Source: an uncultured Geobacteraceae bacterium
GTDB taxonomy: Bacteria; Desulfobacterota; Desulfuromonadia; Geobacterales; Pseudopelobacteraceae
Direction: 5' to 3'
Length of the DNA stretch: 43,191 bases
Assembly (NCBI GenBank): GCA_903901875.1
Contig: CAIUSO010000142.1
Coordinates: forward strand, 73,836-117,026
The notes under the pieces were generated by a model. The model saw nothing but the letters and a program-made list of their open reading frames with translations, searched no databases and was not told the DNA's origin. Numbering within the stretch: position 1 is the stretch's first letter; the number at the start of each line of letters is the position of its first letter. Positions 41,081 through 43,191 of the stretch are shown here, piece by piece. The translations under genes and the position numbers were made by a program.

Positions 41081-41836
41081 ATGATCCGTAAAATTGCGAT
41101 CATTACCGGAGGTAGCCGCGGACTTGGTGCTGGTGCTGCACGTAAACTGGCTGCACGGGGTACCGATCTGATAATTACGTACAAGCAGAACAGCACCGCT
41201 GCTCATGCCGTTGTGGACCAAGTCATTGAGCAAGGTGCAAAAGCGGTTGCAATACAGCTTGATGCCGGTTCTGTTGCCGGTATCCCGGCCTTTGCCGAGG
41301 CGGTCCGCAGTACTTTGGCGCAGTGGGGGGCTGAGCGTTTTGATGTCCTGGTCAACAATGCCGGTATGGGTATTCATGCTGCATTTGCCGATGTTACGGA
41401 AGAACAGTTTGATGCTCTTATGAATGTACACCTGAAAAGTGTGTTCTTTCTGACCCAGGCACTGGTGCCTTTGATGGCAGACGGAGGCCGTATTCTCAAC
41501 GTATCATCAGGGCTCACACGTTTTGCGCTGCCAGGCTACTCAGTGTATGCTTCGATGAAGGGTGCCATTGAAGTGCTGACAAAATATCTGGCAAAGGAAC
41601 TGGGAACACGCGGTATATCGGTTAACGTTCTGGCACCGGGAGCCATTGAAACCGATTTTGGTGGTGGGAGAGTTCGTGATGATACGCAGATAAATGCTTT
41701 CATTGCCTCACAAACGGCACTGGGGCGTGTCGGTTTGCCGGATGATATCGGCACTATCATAGCTGCACTGGTCTCAGACGACTGCAAATGGGTGACCGCA
41801 CAACGTATTGAAGCTTCTGGCGGCATGTTCATATAA
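41081..41836 (+). CDS. Short-chain dehydrogenase/reductase (classical SDR)
   Basis: 251 residues. The cofactor motif TGGSRGLG is at 9-16, NNAG at 93-96, the catalytic Ser at about 143-144 (NVSSGL), and Tyr157-x3-Lys161 (YASMK). That is the full classical SDR set, with an Arg in the glycine-rich motif that usually goes with NADP(H). The late PGAIETDF segment is also typical. AGAAAGGG precedes the ATG. A small membrane protein starts three bases after its stop. The substrate is unknown. Confidence 0.9.
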   Translation: MIRKIAIITGGSRGLGAGAARKLAARGTDLIITYKQNSTAAHAVVDQVIEQGAKAVAIQLDAGSVAGIPAFAEAVRSTLAQWGAERFDVLVNNAGMGIHAAFADVTEEQFDALMNVHLKSVFFLTQALVPLMADGGRILNVSSGLTRFALPGYSVYASMKGAIEVLTKYLAKELGTRGISVNVLAPGAIETDFGGGRVRDDTQINAFIASQTALGRVGLPDDIGTIIAALVSDDCKWVTAQRIEASGGMFI

Positions 41837-41839
41837 CTG

Positions 41840-42010
41840 ATGAAGAAACTACTGACATGGGGAGCTGTTGGGCTTCTGACCACAGCTCTCCTTGACCCGA
41901 TAATCTACGGTATGCTTGATATGCCTATTCCGTGGGTACGAGATGCTGCTATGGGAGTAGGAGGTATTGCCTGTTTCTATCTGGTGGTGAGATTTAGGTC
42001 GTATTTATGA
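41840..42010 (+). CDS. Small membrane protein, 56 residues
   Basis: ATG 41840 begins MKKLLTWGAVGLLTTALLDP, then a short polar linker with a second hydrophobic stretch (AAMGVGGIACFYLVVRF) and ends RSYL. It looks like a two-helix inner-membrane peptide or a signal-anchored peptide. It starts three bases after the SDR stop. No known family is recognised, and a clear ribosome site is lacking, so expression would rely on coupling to the SDR gene. Confidence 0.5.
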   Translation: MKKLLTWGAVGLLTTALLDPIIYGMLDMPIPWVRDAAMGVGGIACFYLVVRFRSYL

Positions 42011-42091
42011 TCGGAGTAATTGCCTGCGCGTCAAAGTTGGGGTATTTATCTTCGATCCAAACCGACGTATAGCTGAACGAGGAGAACTGAA

Positions 42092-42664
42092 ATGAAGAAA
42101 TCAATCGGAGCCAAAACGCAACTGTTCCCGACACCGGTCCTGATGGTCGGCACTTACGACCAGAACGACAAACCAAACCTTATGAACGCCGCCTGGGGTG
42201 GGATCTGCTGCTCCCAACCTCCATGTGTTGCGGTGTCTCTGCGCAAGGCGACCTATTCCTACAACGGCATTGTAGAACGTAACGCTTTCACAGTTGGCAT
42301 CGCGTGCGAATCAAAAATGGCCGAGATCGACTACTGCGGTATCTCTTCTGGACGTGATGTTGACAAATTTGCCGTCACTGGTCTTACCCCGGTCAAAAGT
42401 GATCTGGTTGATGCCCCTTATGCCGCCGAACTGCCGGTGGTGTTGGAGTGCCGTCTGTTGCATACCATCGAAATCGGCCTGCACACCCTGTTCATCGGCG
42501 AGATCATCGACGTCAAAGGAGATGCAGACCTGTTTGCCGATGATGGTCAACTCGATATTATGAAAATTAAGCCGCTCATTTTTGATACATCGCATAAAGG
42601 GTATCATGGCGTCGGGCCATGTCTTGGTCAGGCATTCTCGGTTGGAAAGCAGTTTCAGAAATGA
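42092..42664 (+). CDS. Flavin reductase-like (DIM6/NTAB) FMN-binding protein
   Basis: 190 residues; GAGGAGAACTG precedes the ATG. PTPVLMVGTYDQNDKPNLMN and AWGGICCSQPPCVAVSLRKA are the hallmark N-terminal strands of the flavin reductase/flavoredoxin family, and FTVGIACESKMAEIDYCGIS fits the FMN-contact region. Such proteins carry FMN and reduce it or pass electrons; flavoredoxins occur in sulfate- and metal-reducing bacteria. Its stop overlaps the start of a small Cys-rich gene (ATGA). Confidence 0.88.
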   Translation: MKKSIGAKTQLFPTPVLMVGTYDQNDKPNLMNAAWGGICCSQPPCVAVSLRKATYSYNGIVERNAFTVGIACESKMAEIDYCGISSGRDVDKFAVTGLTPVKSDLVDAPYAAELPVVLECRLLHTIEIGLHTLFIGEIIDVKGDADLFADDGQLDIMKIKPLIFDTSHKGYHGVGPCLGQAFSVGKQFQK

Positions 42665-42873
42665 CCGAATCAGCTGTCACATCTTTTGATAAAGCTCTGG
42701 CAATGGTCTGTGAACTTTGTCCGGTCTGCCTCCATGCTCGACATCACCAGCAGGGTGTCGTATTTAATTTTGTTAAAAGCATTGAAACTGAAATCTGCCC
42801 TTTCTGCAAAGCCTACGAACGCGTTCATGGGCAGAAAGCCCATGAGAAAAGGAATAAATCTACGAAGAGGTAA
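42661..42873 (+). CDS. Small cysteine-rich protein (zinc-ribbon-like), 70 residues
   Basis: The ATG overlaps the flavin reductase stop by four bases. Cysteines at 17, 20, 23 (CELCPVC) and 46, 49 (ICPFC) give two CxxC knuckles 22 residues apart, which suggests one zinc ribbon or a small metal site. The C-terminus is very basic (HEKRNKSTKR). No named family is recognised. Position and overlap suggest it is made with the flavin reductase. Confidence 0.65.
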   Translation: MTESAVTSFDKALAMVCELCPVCLHARHHQQGVVFNFVKSIETEICPFCKAYERVHGQKAHEKRNKSTKR

Positions 42874-43049
42874 TAATGGGTGAACCTTCATTTTTTTGTA
42901 CGTTTGACTGTCTGAGGTAGAACTCTATTCCTTGAGAGGTTGAAGCCGAAAAAATAAGAATTTACTTAATGATGGTGCTGGCAATTTTTGCGCTACTTTC
43001 TGTCTGCGGTGGTGGCTCCTTATTGATGATGTACTATGATAAGGTGATA

Positions 43050-43191
43050 AGGAGGCTGGCAATAATAAGTTGAACAAAATTGCGCTCAGATTTTGGTCAG
43101 ATTTGGCCGGAGCGAATGAACAAAACCGCAGGCGTAGCAGAGCTACGTTGAGGATTTTGTGATTGAGCTACGGTCAAAGATGGCCGGAAGA
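43050..43191. mobile_element. Short inverted-repeat element (MITE-like), copy B, cut by the window end
   Basis: It starts AAGGAGGCTGGCAATAATAA and then reads as the reverse complement of copy A (39607-39789) with few differences, for example gaacaaaattgcgctcag here against gaacagaattgcgctcag. About 40 bases of the element lie beyond the window. It is inserted after a short open frame (42969 onward, MMVLAIFALLSVCGGGSLLM) that runs into the element and may be a truncated small membrane-protein gene. Confidence 0.8.

Overview
The window looks like the chromosome of an anaerobic Gram-negative bacterium, most likely a Desulfuromonadia/Geobacter-Pelobacter-type deltaproteobacterium. The reasons are the porin tail, several lipoproteins, dense operons with GGAGG-type ribosome binding sites, a nitrogenase-like enzyme, many radical SAM proteins and moderate GC content. 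No ribosomal or housekeeping gene fixes the genus, so the taxonomy is an inference.

Layout. Positions 1-8037 hold a porin end, a nitrate/sulfonate/taurine-type (SsuABC-like) importer with two permeases, an FMN split-barrel protein and three paralogous radical SAM proteins. Positions 8068-14497 hold a second importer and a heterodimeric ABC exporter. Positions 14537-22476 hold a third importer, a second heterodimeric exporter and an MFS transporter. Positions 22473-24299 are a graveyard: an internally deleted MFS gene, a palindromic repeat, a remnant resembling a TniB-type transposition ATPase, and the 3' half of an outer-membrane efflux gene. Positions 24323-31132 hold a lipoprotein and then a nitrogenase-like H-D-K operon that continues into a lipoprotein MTA/SAH-nucleosidase-like enzyme and an AzgA-type purine permease. 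Positions 31187-37158 hold a fourth radical SAM protein, a second split-barrel protein, a fourth importer and an FAD oxidoreductase. Positions 37317-39036 hold a DUF2325 gene (minus strand) diverging from an Rrf2/CymR-like regulator and a cysteine-synthase-like pseudoenzyme. The rest has decayed sequence, two inverted copies of a short inverted-repeat element, and a redox cluster (nitroreductase, SDR, flavin reductase, small proteins).

How it may work together. Seven copies of one compact leader (TGA, a tiny covarying hairpin with an A-rich loop, A, then an intrinsic terminator) precede six transcription units across the window. Five promoters, including that of the Rrf2 gene, carry a dyad CTATA-N3-5-TATAG or a near match at or just after the -10. 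An Rrf2 protein without cysteines next to a CysK-like protein recalls CymR-CysK, the Bacillus/Staphylococcus cysteine-limitation repressor. I infer a sulfur-starvation regulon: organosulfur compounds are imported by four SsuABC-type systems and processed by unusual radical SAM proteins (Cx8CxxC) and by a nitrogenase-like reductase. The closest characterised idea is the methylthio-alkane reductase of Rhodospirillum rubrum, which cleaves C-S bonds. The adjacent MTA-nucleosidase-like lipoprotein fits that idea, but the substrate is not proven by the sequence.

The nitrogenase-like catalytic subunits are distinctive. The K-like subunit keeps all three P-cluster-type cysteines. The D-like subunit keeps only one of its three. 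The D-like subunit also keeps, with exact spacing, the cysteine that binds FeMo-cofactor in NifD, while the cofactor histidine is Glu.
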